This document shows positions 1-8,720 of a stretch of 64,000 nt of DNA, piece by piece. Position 1 is the first letter of the stretch; each line of letters starts with the position of its first letter. The DNA is from G965216905 sp965216905 (GTDB lineage: Bacteria > Actinomycetota > Acidimicrobiia > Spongiisociales > ZC4RG35), in NCBI GenBank assembly GCA_965216905.1, contig OZ244213.1, positions 1,612,001 through 1,676,000 on the forward strand, in the 5' to 3' direction. A program made the position numbers and the translations under genes. The notes under the pieces were generated by a model that saw only the letters and a program-made list of their open reading frames with translations, did not search any database and was not told the DNA's origin.

Positions 1-394
1 GACCGTCCGGGTCGGTGGGGACTCCCTCGACCAGCGGTTCCGGCTGCACGTCGGTCGGCTGGAAGATCCCCTCGTCGAGAGCTCGCGACAGGAATGTGTC
101 GTCGATCCCGAACATCAGGTCGGCGATCGGGTCGTCCTTGGTCAGAATGGCTTGGTTCACCATCGAGCCGGCGTCGCCGGCCGGCAACACCTCGACTTCA
201 ACCCCGGTTGCGGCGGTGAAACCGGCGAAGGTCTCCTCGCCGACCGATCCGGCAAACGAGTCGTGGGAGATGACGGTCACCGTTCCCGACTCGTCGGCGA
301 CGGCCTCCGGTCCCGTCGACACGGACTCCACTTCGTCGCCGCAGGCCACCACGGCCATGCCGACGGCCAGCAGCAGGGCGATCTTGGCACGCAT
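1..394 (-). CDS. thiB: Thiamine ABC transporter substrate-binding lipoprotein (C-terminus outside window)
   Basis: N-terminal 131 residues of a periplasmic-type binding lipoprotein for thiamine or a thiamine precursor. The start is ATG at 394, with GAGGAGAG eight bases upstream. The first 18 residues form a lipoprotein signal ending in VVAC-G. After a short linker comes VTVISHDSF, the usual first strand of ThiB-type proteins, then a SMVNQAILTKDDPIADLMFGID stretch typical of the family (known). The TPP riboswitch directly upstream supports a thiamine role. The gene runs off the left edge; permease and ATPase genes would be expected beyond it. Confidence 0.85.
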   Translation of the reverse strand, partial: MRAKIALLLAVGMAVVACGDEVESVSTGPEAVADESGTVTVISHDSFAGSVGEETFAGFTAATGVEVEVLPAGDAGSMVNQAILTKDDPIADLMFGIDDTFLSRALDEGIFQPTDVQPEPLVEGVPTDPDG

Positions 395-439
395 CTCATC
401 TCTCCTCGATCGTTGTCGGGAGCGACGGGGGGCTGATCG

Positions 440-527
440 ATCTCCCTTCGCCGGCATTACCCGGATCAGGTTCGACGGTCGGAGCCTGCGAGGCTCCCTC
501 TCAGCCCGGTGTCACCGAGCTCCCGTT
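440..527 (-). promoter_or_regulatory. TPP riboswitch (THI box)
   Basis: On the minus strand the canonical TPP aptamer blocks are present. CTGAGAGGG lies at 504-496, and the second conserved block begins CCTGATCCGGGTAATGCCGG and continues to GAAGGGA, spanning 470-443. A GC-rich variable hairpin (GGAGCCTCGCAGGCTCC) sits between them. The aptamer ends about 50 bases before the start of thiB. No terminator with a U tract is visible in that gap, so control is more likely at translation. Edges are approximate. Confidence 0.95.
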
Positions 528-564
528 TCCACGTCCGAGCTTACCCTCGCCCCGTCCGAACGGC

Positions 565-2091
565 TCATCGGCCGGTGAGTTCGGACATGACCCGGTGCTT
601 CAGCTTCAGGGCGGCGTCGCTCAGCGAGACGTGATAGACGTGTGGGTTGAGGATGCGTCGGACACCGGCGTCGAGCCGGTCGATGTCTCCTCGACGTCGT
701 TCCCGAGCGGCCTCGATGACGGCCCGCTCGTCGGAAGGCGGAGCCGGCAGCGGCTCCAGCAACGGCTCGAGATCGGACACCTCGCCGATCCGTCGGGACA
801 CGCCGACATCCGTCGGGTGATGAATGGTCAGTGGGACGGCGACGTCCTCGTCGGACAGCGCGAGGAGGTCGGCAGTCGCTCGCCCTCGCCGATCGGAGAT
901 CCGTACGACCTGCTTGCGCCCCGGGTTGATCACCTTGGCCGGGGTGTCGGACAGCTTGATCGCAGGTCTCCACCCGTTGTCGGAGTCCAGCGCCACGAGC
1001 TTGTAGACGCCATCCAGGCTCGGGTCGCCTTCACTCGTCGCCATCTTGGTTCCGACGCCGTAGACCAATCGCGACGTGACGTCGGCCGGGCTCATGCCCG
1101 CCCTCGGCGCCTCCACCGAGATCTGGTTGAGGATCTGCCAGATGGTGAGCTCGTCGAGGCCCGACGACAGCACGATGGAACACTCCGAGAAACCGGCTTC
1201 GTCCAGCATCCGGGCCGATTGGACGGCCAGGTGGGCCAGGTCCCCGGAGTCGAGCCGGATCCCGACGGGTTCGTGGCCGCGAGACCGCAACTCCTCGAAG
1301 ACGGTGATGGCGTTGGGAACGCCGGAGGTCAGGGTGTCGATGGTGTCGACGAGCAGCAAGCAGTCGTCGGGATACTGGGTGGCGTACGCCCGGAAGGCGG
1401 CCAGTTCGCCGCCACCGTCTGCCAAGAAGACCTGAACGAGAGAGTGGGCGTGGGTCCCCTTGGGTTCCAAGCCGAGCACGTGGGAGATGCCGACGGCGGA
1501 CGAGAATGCCGCTCCGCCGATCAAGGAGGCGCGGGTGGCGGCGGTGGCGCCGTGCTCGGGCCCACGCCGCATGCCGAACTCCATCACGATGCCCTCCTGG
1601 GCGGCCTCGGCGACCCGCGATGCCTTGGTGGCGATGAGTGTCTGGAAGTTCAGCATGTTCAGAAGCGGGGTCTCGACCAGCTGGGCCAAAGCGAGCGGTC
1701 CTTCAACGACGGTCAACGGGACGTTCGCATGGACGACCCGACCCTCGGGTATTGCCTGGATTCGGAGCTGGGAGAAGTCGCCCACCTCGGCCAACCACCC
1801 GAGGAAATCCTCACCGAACAGGGGCTCGCCGGCCGACGACCGCTGGCGGCGAAGGAGGTCGAGTGAAGCCGCGTCGAAGCGAGCGCCTTCGAGCCACCGA
1901 GTGAACCAGGCGGCTCCGGCGTTGATGCAATAGCCGGCCTGGTGCCGTCCGTAATCGGGGTACCGACGAAAGAAGTGCTCGAAGCGGGCCGATCGGTTCG
2001 CCAGCCCATGTCGGTAATACAGCTGGGCCATGGTCAACTGGTATTGGTCGGTGTACAGCGTCGACTCGGCGAGCGCTCGTGCGTTCCACAT
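565..2091 (-). CDS. pncB: Nicotinate phosphoribosyltransferase
   Basis: 508 residues. Joins nicotinate and PRPP to give nicotinate mononucleotide in the Preiss-Handler branch of NAD salvage, in the cytoplasm. The N-terminal LYTDQYQLTMAQLYY, the FGMRRG and RASLIGGAAF segments, IRLDSGDL and VYGVGTKM followed by LDGVYKLV are the family signatures (known). The length is usual for the family. The ATG at 2091 is the first start before the signature. It is divergent from a nicotinamidase gene 96 bases away, so the two make consecutive salvage steps from one intergenic region. Confidence 0.95.
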   Translation of the reverse strand: MWNARALAESTLYTDQYQLTMAQLYYRHGLANRSARFEHFFRRYPDYGRHQAGYCINAGAAWFTRWLEGARFDAASLDLLRRQRSSAGEPLFGEDFLGWLAEVGDFSQLRIQAIPEGRVVHANVPLTVVEGPLALAQLVETPLLNMLNFQTLIATKASRVAEAAQEGIVMEFGMRRGPEHGATAATRASLIGGAAFSSAVGISHVLGLEPKGTHAHSLVQVFLADGGGELAAFRAYATQYPDDCLLLVDTIDTLTSGVPNAITVFEELRSRGHEPVGIRLDSGDLAHLAVQSARMLDEAGFSECSIVLSSGLDELTIWQILNQISVEAPRAGMSPADVTSRLVYGVGTKMATSEGDPSLDGVYKLVALDSDNGWRPAIKLSDTPAKVINPGRKQVVRISDRRGRATADLLALSDEDVAVPLTIHHPTDVGVSRRIGEVSDLEPLLEPLPAPPSDERAVIEAARERRRGDIDRLDAGVRRILNPHVYHVSLSDAALKLKHRVMSELTGR

Positions 2092-2187
2092 GTGACGCCC
2101 AGCCTACGACTCGGATGCCCACGACCCGGATGAAGGGCTGTCGCGGAGCACCCTCGACGGCTCCTCGGGTGGTCCTAGGCTCGTTCC

Positions 2188-2775
2188 ATGCACGAATACG
2201 ACCAGCACACGGCCTTGGTGGTCGTCGACTGTCAGAACGACTTCGCCGACGCGAAAGGCTCCCTCTCTGTCCGCGGAGCCGCCGAGGTCATCGCCGCCGC
2301 CAATCGGGAGATCATTCGTGCCATCGCCGGAGGATCTCCGGTCTTCTACACCCAAGACTGGCATCCCGAGTCCACCCCCCACTTCGAGAAGGATGGCGGT
2401 GTCTGGCCGGTGCACTGTGTCGCCGAGACCTGGGGGGCCGAGCTGCATCCCCGGCTCCTGGTGGCCGGACCGTCGGTCCGGAAGGGCGTCGGAGGTGAGG
2501 ATGGATACTCGGGCTTCACCGTGCGCGATCCGGTCTCCGGCGAGGAGTCGCCAACACCGCTGGACGGACGACTTCGGGCCGGCGGGGCGACATCGGTCGT
2601 GGTCGTCGGCCTGGCGCTGGACTACTGCGTGAAGGCAACTGCGGTCGACGCCGTGGGACTTGGCTACGCGACGTCGGTGATCGCCGACGCCACCGCCCCC
2701 GTCGACCTCCAACCCGGAGACGGCGAGGCCGCCACCGAGTCGCTGAGCGCGGCCGGCGTCACGATGATCGGGTGA
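2188..2775 (+). CDS. pncA: Nicotinamidase (isochorismatase family)
   Basis: 195 residues. Hydrolyses nicotinamide to nicotinate, feeding the divergent pncB product. The expected catalytic triad of the family is visible: Asp in VVVDCQNDF near residue 14, Lys in SVRKGVGGEDGYSGF, and Cys in GLALDYCVKATA. The metal-site pattern DWHPEST is present. The start is ATG at 2188; no strong ribosome site is seen. The product ends 12 bases from the converging fabF stop. PncA can also hydrolyse pyrazinamide in other bacteria (family knowledge). Confidence 0.93.
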   Translation: MHEYDQHTALVVVDCQNDFADAKGSLSVRGAAEVIAAANREIIRAIAGGSPVFYTQDWHPESTPHFEKDGGVWPVHCVAETWGAELHPRLLVAGPSVRKGVGGEDGYSGFTVRDPVSGEESPTPLDGRLRAGGATSVVVVGLALDYCVKATAVDAVGLGYATSVIADATAPVDLQPGDGEAATESLSAAGVTMIG

Positions 2776-2787
2776 GCGCCGGGCGGG

Positions 2788-3963
2788 TCAATCCCGGGGC
2801 GCCGCGAAGGCCAGCACCGTGTTGTGCCCGCCGAATCCGAACGACGTCGAAAGAACCGCGGTCGGTTCCCAGGCCCTCGGCTCGCGGACGATGTCGGTGA
2901 GCGGGATGTCGGGGTCCTGCTCGGTGAGTCCGATGTTCGGCGGCATCTCGCGTCGAGCGATCGCCTGCACCGCCGCAACCGCTTCGACCGCGCCGCTGGC
3001 GCCCAGTGCGTGGCCCGTCCTTCCCTTGATCGAAGACACGGCCGGCTGGTCGTCGCCGAAGATGCGGGCGAACACGCCGCCCTCGGTTCGGTCATTGAGA
3101 TCCGTTCCCGTCCCGTGGGCATTCACGTATCCGACATCCCCCGGCTCCAATCCGGCATCGGTCATGGCCAGACGGACTGCACGCTCGGCACCTTCCCCCA
3201 CGGGGTGAGGAGCGGTGATGTGGTGCGCATCCCCGGTCGATGCCGCACCGATCAGCTCACAGAGGACCGGGGCTCCGCGCCGCAAAGCGGCGTTTCGCTC
3301 TTCCAAGATCAACACGCCCGCCCCTTCACCGAGGACGAATCCGTCACGCTTGAGATCGAACGGACGAGCAACCCTCGTCGGTGACAGCGCCTTGGCTGCC
3401 GCGAAACCCTCGATGGTGGGAGCGCGAATCGCCCCCTCGGTTCCCCCGGCGACGGCGGCATCGGCGTAACCCCACTGGATCTGCCGCATCGAATCGATGA
3501 TCGCCTGCCCACCGGCCGCACAGGCGGTGACCGGCGTGGTGACCTGGCCGGAAAACCCGTATTTGATCGAGATGGCCGCTGCGGCGGCGTTGCACATCAT
3601 CATCGGGATCCACATCGGTGAGAACCGGGGGTTGTCGGTGTGGTACGCCGAGCCGATCAGATTCTCCAGCGACTCGAGCCCGCCGATCCCGGTGGCCAGT
3701 CCCACCGTGACCCGGGTCGGATCGAACTCGGCGAGCCCTCCCGACATGTCGAGTGCCTCATGGGTGGCCGCCATGGCGAACTGTGTGAAGCGATCCAGCC
3801 GGCGGTGTTCGCGTTTGGGGATGAGTGGCTCGGGATCCCAGTTCCAGACCTCGTGCGGCCCGGGGCTCGGTGTTTCGCTCAACCCCTTCCAGAACGACTC
3901 GACACCGACGCCGGCACCCGACACGACACCGATTCCGGTCACGACCACCCTGCGACGTTCCAT
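2788..3963 (-). CDS. fabF: Beta-ketoacyl-ACP synthase II
   Basis: 391-residue condensing enzyme of type II fatty-acid synthesis, elongating acyl-ACP with malonyl-ACP. The thiolase-fold Cys-His-His set is complete: Cys148 in VTACAAGG, His283 in NAHGTGTD, and Lys313/His318 in SIKGRTGHALGASG. The C-terminal FGFGGHN is also family-typical. It stands alone rather than inside a fab cluster, so it could instead serve a specialised acyl chain. The start at 3963 begins MERRRVVVTGIG, as in other KAS II proteins. Confidence 0.92.
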   Translation of the reverse strand: MERRRVVVTGIGVVSGAGVGVESFWKGLSETPSPGPHEVWNWDPEPLIPKREHRRLDRFTQFAMAATHEALDMSGGLAEFDPTRVTVGLATGIGGLESLENLIGSAYHTDNPRFSPMWIPMMMCNAAAAAISIKYGFSGQVTTPVTACAAGGQAIIDSMRQIQWGYADAAVAGGTEGAIRAPTIEGFAAAKALSPTRVARPFDLKRDGFVLGEGAGVLILEERNAALRRGAPVLCELIGAASTGDAHHITAPHPVGEGAERAVRLAMTDAGLEPGDVGYVNAHGTGTDLNDRTEGGVFARIFGDDQPAVSSIKGRTGHALGASGAVEAVAAVQAIARREMPPNIGLTEQDPDIPLTDIVREPRAWEPTAVLSTSFGFGGHNTVLAFAAPRD

Positions 3964-4017
3964 GGCTTCATTCTGCCAGCGCCCCGCTGATTCAGGGAGT
4001 CGGGGGACGGAGATCGG

Positions 4018-4344
4018 TCAGCGATCGCTCCCGCGACGCTGGCCCAGGGCAACCACCGCTCCTGCTCCGGCGGCGAGCACCACCAGCGTCGAACCGATGG
4101 CCGCAACCCACCTCGTGTCGACGACCGGTTCGCCGAGTTCGGCCGCCGCTTCCGAAGCCACGGTGACCCCTGACTCCACCATCGTTCTGGTCGATGAGGA
4201 GCGGCCGATGTCGACTGGCTCCGGAAGCGGACGTGTTGCGATCAGGAATGCGAGGGCGATCGTGACGGCCGCGGCGAGCGGCAGGGCAATCCAGCGCCGG
4301 TCGCTGCGCAGGTGGGTGGTTCGTGCAATTTGGAGGCGAGCCAT
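4018..4344 (-). CDS. Hypothetical membrane-anchored protein
   Basis: About 108 residues if begun at ATG 4344 (MARLQIARTT); an in-frame start nine codons upstream is possible. It has one N-terminal hydrophobic segment (WIALPLAAAVTIALAFLIA), a polar middle of about 30 residues, and a second hydrophobic segment (WVAAIGSTLVVLAAGAGAVVALG) ending in a basic tail. This resembles a small exported or two-pass protein. I do not recognise a family. It diverges from the membrane protein at 4448, and the start regions may overlap. Confidence 0.5.
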   Translation of the reverse strand: MARLQIARTTHLRSDRRWIALPLAAAVTIALAFLIATRPLPEPVDIGRSSSTRTMVESGVTVASEAAAELGEPVVDTRWVAAIGSTLVVLAAGAGAVVALGQRRGSDR

Positions 4345-4447
4345 GCCGCTTCGACGTCGTGTACATCCCATCGGTTCCCGACGCCTTCACGAAGCTCGGA
4401 GTGGCTGCATATGCTCTCGTCGCTCGCTGTCTTCCCGTTTTGGACCA

Positions 4448-5953
4448 ATGGCGCTCGCGAACGCCCTTCGGGGCCGACATCTCCCATACGTCACCACTCA
4501 GCGTCCCGCGGACGCCTGGTTGGTCGCCGCCGTGACGCTCGCCGTGCTGCTGGCATGGTGGGCGGCCTACTTCCCGGGCTTGATGACGGTCGACTCCTTT
4601 CAGGCGTGGGATCAGATCCGGGCCGGCGTCTATCAGGACTGGCACCCGGTGATTCACACCTGGGTGATGGGCCGTCTGCTGGCGATTCGCGACACGCCAT
4701 CGATCGTCTCCCTCGCCCAGGTACTGGGCCTGGCGGCGGTCTTGGGGTCCCTGACCCGCCAACTCGAACTGGTTGGCGTGCCCCGCTGGCTGCGGATCGG
4801 TGTACCGATCCTGATGTCGACGATTCCACCGGTCGGCAAGATGGTGGTGACGATCTGGAAGGACGTACCTTTTGGCATCTCGGTGCTGTGGGTGTTCGTC
4901 GAGGTGGTCGGCGTCGTCGGAGCGGCCGGTGTCGGTCAGCGGAACTGGACGGTCGGGCGTACCAGCCGCCTCGGACTTGCGCTGTTGAACGTCTATTTGT
5001 GGCGTCACAACGGGCTGCTGGTGGCCACGGCGGTCCTGGTGCTTCTGTGGTTGGCGTTTCGGAGCCGGTGGCGGTCGATGTTGCTCGTCACCGCCATCGC
5101 AGTCGGTGGGTTGATCCTCGTGAAGGGGCCGCTGTATGGCGCTCTCGACGCCTGGCCTACCCCGGCGCTGCAGTCACACGCCACCCTCGTCCACGACATG
5201 GGCGCCATCCTCTCCGAGCACCGAGGCGGCCTCTCGCCCGAAGACCAAGCCTTCCTCAGCCGCATCCTTCCGCTCGACCGATGGAGCGATGGCCCGGACG
5301 GTCTGTACGACTGCCGGCAGGCGACCGGCTTGATCTTCGCGCCCGAGTCGTTCCCGCGCGAACGGTACGACCCAAACGGGCAGTTGGTTCCCGTGTCTTC
5401 GATTCCCCGAGTGCTGGCCCAGAACCCCGACAGCAACGTGCTCACCGCCGATGTCGGGCGGTTTCGGTCCATCTGGTTCGACTCGGTGAGGCGGTGGCCG
5501 CTCACCTTCATCCGGCATCGGCTGTGCGTGGCCGCGTCGGCGTGGAGCCCGGTGTCGGTCTTCGGGGAACGTCCGCTGATCCCTTCGTCGCAGATGGGCA
5601 GGAACCAGCTCGGCCTCGAGACGCGACCGCTGTCCAACGGTCTGAAGTCGCTGCTGGACGGGTACACCCGGGCATGGGGCTCGCTGTCGACGGTGACATG
5701 GAGGCCGGCCTGGATCGTCTACGCGGGGTTCGCCGTCACCGTCGTCGGCTGGCGGCGGCGCGGCTGGCATCGTCGGTTTTGGATGGTGGCGGTCCCCGGG
5801 TTCTTCGCCTGGATTTCCGTCGTGCTGGTCACGCCTGGCCAGTCGTTCCGGTATGTCTGGCCGGCCTATCTGTGCGGATGGGCGGCGCTCACGTTTGGAT
5901 GGGTGGATGACGGCTTCAACGCAACCGATCAGGCTGAGGACGGTTCGAGCTAG
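4448..5953 (+). CDS. Polytopic membrane protein, glycosyltransferase-C / DUF6020-like
   Basis: 501 residues with about nine or ten membrane segments. After TM1 comes FPGLMTVDSFQAWDQ, an acidic first loop like that of GT-C transferases. A large extracytoplasmic section (roughly residues 225-385) contains an RWPLTFIRHRL motif, and the C-terminus returns to hydrophobic segments with SFRYVWPAYLCGW. This layout matches bacterial DUF6020/GT-C-like proteins of unknown substrate (inference). The ATG at 4448 has no clear ribosome site. ATG 4343, 35 codons upstream, has GGAGGCGAG before it but would add a basic, non-hydrophobic tail. The 3' end overlaps the next gene by 47 bases. Confidence 0.75.
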   Translation: MALANALRGRHLPYVTTQRPADAWLVAAVTLAVLLAWWAAYFPGLMTVDSFQAWDQIRAGVYQDWHPVIHTWVMGRLLAIRDTPSIVSLAQVLGLAAVLGSLTRQLELVGVPRWLRIGVPILMSTIPPVGKMVVTIWKDVPFGISVLWVFVEVVGVVGAAGVGQRNWTVGRTSRLGLALLNVYLWRHNGLLVATAVLVLLWLAFRSRWRSMLLVTAIAVGGLILVKGPLYGALDAWPTPALQSHATLVHDMGAILSEHRGGLSPEDQAFLSRILPLDRWSDGPDGLYDCRQATGLIFAPESFPRERYDPNGQLVPVSSIPRVLAQNPDSNVLTADVGRFRSIWFDSVRRWPLTFIRHRLCVAASAWSPVSVFGERPLIPSSQMGRNQLGLETRPLSNGLKSLLDGYTRAWGSLSTVTWRPAWIVYAGFAVTVVGWRRRGWHRRFWMVAVPGFFAWISVVLVTPGQSFRYVWPAYLCGWAALTFGWVDDGFNATDQAEDGSS

Positions 5954-6431
5954 CGACGGGCCCGTGCTGGCCGATCTCGACCGACCCGAGAACGCGGGTC
6001 CATTCAACACGTTCGAGGTCGATGAGCGGCGTCGTCCGCCGACCGGTCTGAATCGCATGATCGTCGAAGCCGATGGAGCGGTCGTCGGCATGGTCAGCTG
6101 GCACATCGTCGCCTATGGGCCCAACCGGAGGAGCGAAGCGCGCAACATCGGGATCACGATCCATCCGGAGCATCGCCGCCGGGGATTCGGCTCCGCCGCC
6201 CAGCGAATGCTGGCCGAGCATCTGTTCGAGACCACCGACGTCCATCGGGTCGAGGCCAGCACGGATGTCCGGAACATCGCCGAGCAACGGGCACTGGAGG
6301 CGGCCGGGTTCCAGCGCGAGGGGGTGGCTCGCGGTGCCCAGCATCGGGAGGGTCGCTGGAACGACCTGGTCGTCTACTCCCTCCTGCGCTCCGACGTCGC
6401 CGACTCGTTCTCGCGACCTGGAACGGGCTGA
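5907..6431 (+). CDS. GNAT family N-acetyltransferase (RimJ/RimL-like)
   Basis: 174 residues. Acetyl-CoA-dependent N-acetyltransferase of unknown substrate. The acetyl-CoA loop is NIGITIHPEHRRRGFGSAA, followed by VHRVEASTDVRNIAEQRALEAAGFQREG, the standard RimJ/RimL arrangement. The start is ATG at 5907, inside the end of the preceding membrane-protein gene; the overlap suggests co-transcription. The enzyme tail after LLRS is short and polar. Confidence 0.85.
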   Translation: MTASTQPIRLRTVRASDGPVLADLDRPENAGPFNTFEVDERRRPPTGLNRMIVEADGAVVGMVSWHIVAYGPNRRSEARNIGITIHPEHRRRGFGSAAQRMLAEHLFETTDVHRVEASTDVRNIAEQRALEAAGFQREGVARGAQHREGRWNDLVVYSLLRSDVADSFSRPGTG

Positions 6432-6470
6432 ATCGACCCCGTCTGGGTGATAAAAAGCGATGACCGGCGG

Positions 6471-6806
6471 TCAGTCGGCGGTGGGCTGGCCGCCGTCGGG
6501 TCCCCAGAAGATCGCCCAGACCGCGAAGTCGGGGGTGAAGCTCTCGAAGGCGTGCTCGCGGCCGGCCTCCACGAACAGCAGATCGCCGGGACCGAAGGGC
6601 CGGCGCTCGTCCTCGACCCGGAAGAACCCCGACCCTCGAAACACGACATACAGCTCGTCCTGGTCGTGCGGCTCCTGGTCGTCGCTCTGGTGGGGGGCGT
6701 ACAGGCCGGCGTGCATGGTTCCGTGACGGATGACGTCTGCGTAGCGCTCCCCCGACGGAATGGCGGCCAACGCATCTTTGAAGCTGATCCAGTTGGGGGT
6801 ACTCAT
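6471..6806 (-). CDS. Cupin-domain protein
   Basis: 111 residues forming one small beta-barrel. Cupin motif 1 has the form HAGLYAPHQSDDQEPHDQDELYVVFRGSG and motif 2 is GPGDLLFVEAGREHAFES, with candidate metal ligands His, Glu and His. Function is unknown; single cupins often bind a metal and a small ligand or act as isomerases or dioxygenases. Its ATG overlaps the stop of the upstream acyl-CoA dehydrogenase (ATGA), so the two are translationally coupled and may act in the same acyl-CoA or sulfur-compound route. Confidence 0.85.
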   Translation of the reverse strand: MSTPNWISFKDALAAIPSGERYADVIRHGTMHAGLYAPHQSDDQEPHDQDELYVVFRGSGFFRVEDERRPFGPGDLLFVEAGREHAFESFTPDFAVWAIFWGPDGGQPTAD

Positions 6807-8593
6807 CGGATGAACGCCTCCGGCTCCAATGCCATCAGGTCGGCGGCTCCCGCCGACACCGATGCCGCCAGTCCGTTCACCTGCGGGAGGAGCTGGGTGC
6901 AGTAGAAGTGGGCGGTGGTGACCTTGGCCTGTAAGAAGACTCCGTCGCCGGAGGCAGATTGCTGGTCCGCCGCCAGGGCGGATCGGGCCATCAACCACCC
7001 ACCCAACAGCAGCCCCCACATGCGGAGGAACGGGGTCGCCGCGGCCAGCGCATCGTCGTAGGCGGCCGCCTGCAGCCGGTTCCCGAGGTCGGTGCAGGCG
7101 GCGGAGACCACCTCGGTCGCCTCGGCGAGCGCCTCGGCGATGTCGGGGTGTTGGTCGGCGAGGGCCTCGACGGTCTGGCCGATCTCCTGGAGCAGCTCGG
7201 CGGCGACCGCGCCGTCGCGGAGCGGGAGCTTCCTCATGACGAGATCGATCGCCTGGATGCCGTTGGTTCCCTCGTAGATCGGGGCGATGCGGGCGTCTCG
7301 GTAGTACTGGGCCGCGCCCGTCTCCTCCACATATCCCATGCCACCGTGGACCTGGACCCCGAGCGATGCCACCTCGACGCCGGTGTCGGTCGGCCAGGCT
7401 TTGGCGATGGGCGTGAGGAAGGCGAGACGCTCGGAGGCGGCCACGCGGTCCTCCTCCGATTCACCGTGGTTCTGCTGGTCGACGGTGGCGGCCGCCAGGT
7501 AGATCAGGCATCGCATGGCCTCGACGTACGCCCGCATCGTCATGAGCATCCGGCGCACGTCCGGATGGGCGACGATCAGCGAGGTCTCGTGCTTGGGAGC
7601 GCCGATGGCTCTCCCCTGACGGCGTTCGAGGGCGTACTGGGCGGCATGCTGATAGGCACGCTCGCCGATCGAGAGCCCCTCGATCCCCACCCCGACCCGG
7701 GCGTTGTTCATCATCGTGAACATGTACCGCATGCCCTGGTTCTCTTCACCCACCAGGTAGCCGACCGCTCCTTCCCCGGCGTCACCGAAGCTGAGGACAC
7801 AGGTGGGGGAGGCGTGGATTCCGAGCTTGTGCTCGATCGAGACGACCGTGATGTCGTTGGCCTCTCCCGGTCGACCGTTGGAGTCCAACAGCAGCTTCGG
7901 AACGATGAAGAGGGAGATGCCCTTGGTGCCCGGTGGCGCGTCCGGCAGGCGTGCCAGCACCAGGTGAATGATGTTCTCGGTCATGTCTTGATCGCCCCAG
8001 GTGATGAAGATCTTCTGACCCTTGATCCGGTAGGAGCCGTCGTCGGCGCGGACGGCCTTGGTGGTCAGCGCTCCCACGTCGGATCCGGCCTGGGGCTCGG
8101 TGAGGCACATGGTTCCCGCCCACTCGGCCGTGACGAGATGCTCGAGGTAGTCGGCGCGCTGGCGGTCGGATCCGTGTTGGAGCAACGCCTCGATGGCGGC
8201 CTGGGTGAGGAGTGGACACAGCGAGAACGCCATGTTGGCGCTCTTGAACATCTCCTGCAGCGCGATGCCCACGGTGTACGGCAGGCCCCCGCCACCCCAT
8301 TCCTCGGGGAAGTGGACACCGGACCATCCGGCCTGAACGTACTGGTCGTAGGCCGCCTTGAAGCCCTCCGGCGTCTTGACTCCGCCTTCGACCAGAACCG
8401 AACCCTGTGTGTCACCGACGCGATTGGTCGGTGCGATGACCTCGGCGAAGAAGCGTCCGGCCTCCGACAGGATGCCTCGGGTGGTCTCGGGGTCGGCATG
8501 TTGAAACCCGTTGAGCTTGGAGATCGATTCGAGCCCGGCGACATGGTCGAGCACGAACTGCATGTCGTCGAGTGGTGCCTTGTAGTCGCTCAT
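6803..8593 (-). CDS. Acyl-CoA dehydrogenase (FadE/DmdC-like)
   Basis: 596-residue FAD enzyme that oxidises acyl-CoA to trans-enoyl-CoA. The N-terminal YKAPLDDMQFVLDHV, the CLTEPQAGSDVGAL FAD loop, the catalytic Glu in PIYEGTNGIQA, and an extra C-terminal helical domain of about 150 residues place it in the long subgroup that includes 3-methylmercaptopropionyl-CoA dehydrogenase DmdC and FadE5-type enzymes. The substrate cannot be told from sequence. It is the first gene of a pair with the cupin (4-base overlap). The start MSDYKAPL is at 8593. Confidence 0.9.
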   Translation of the reverse strand: MSDYKAPLDDMQFVLDHVAGLESISKLNGFQHADPETTRGILSEAGRFFAEVIAPTNRVGDTQGSVLVEGGVKTPEGFKAAYDQYVQAGWSGVHFPEEWGGGGLPYTVGIALQEMFKSANMAFSLCPLLTQAAIEALLQHGSDRQRADYLEHLVTAEWAGTMCLTEPQAGSDVGALTTKAVRADDGSYRIKGQKIFITWGDQDMTENIIHLVLARLPDAPPGTKGISLFIVPKLLLDSNGRPGEANDITVVSIEHKLGIHASPTCVLSFGDAGEGAVGYLVGEENQGMRYMFTMMNNARVGVGIEGLSIGERAYQHAAQYALERRQGRAIGAPKHETSLIVAHPDVRRMLMTMRAYVEAMRCLIYLAAATVDQQNHGESEEDRVAASERLAFLTPIAKAWPTDTGVEVASLGVQVHGGMGYVEETGAAQYYRDARIAPIYEGTNGIQAIDLVMRKLPLRDGAVAAELLQEIGQTVEALADQHPDIAEALAEATEVVSAACTDLGNRLQAAAYDDALAAATPFLRMWGLLLGGWLMARSALAADQQSASGDGVFLQAKVTTAHFYCTQLLPQVNGLAASVSAGAADLMALEPEAFIR

Positions 8594-8720
8594 GGTGTCA
8601 AAGGGTACCGACGCCCGGCAGCCATGAGACAGAGCACTTCAGCCCGGTCTGCGAGAACCGGTGGTGGCCCACCGGACGTATCGACACCGAAGCCCAATCG
8701 GGCACACCACGAGAGGAGTG

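Noticed and set aside
595..1866. Long plus-strand open frame opposite pncB
   Set aside because: It is an antisense shadow of a clearly conserved gene; its translation is Gly/Arg/Val-rich with no motif.
6446..6458. AT-rich 13-mer GGTGATAAAAAGC, repeated in reverse orientation near 42502-42514
   Set aside because: Two copies of a 13-mer in 64 kb are not enough to claim a repeat family, and neither site has other structure in common.
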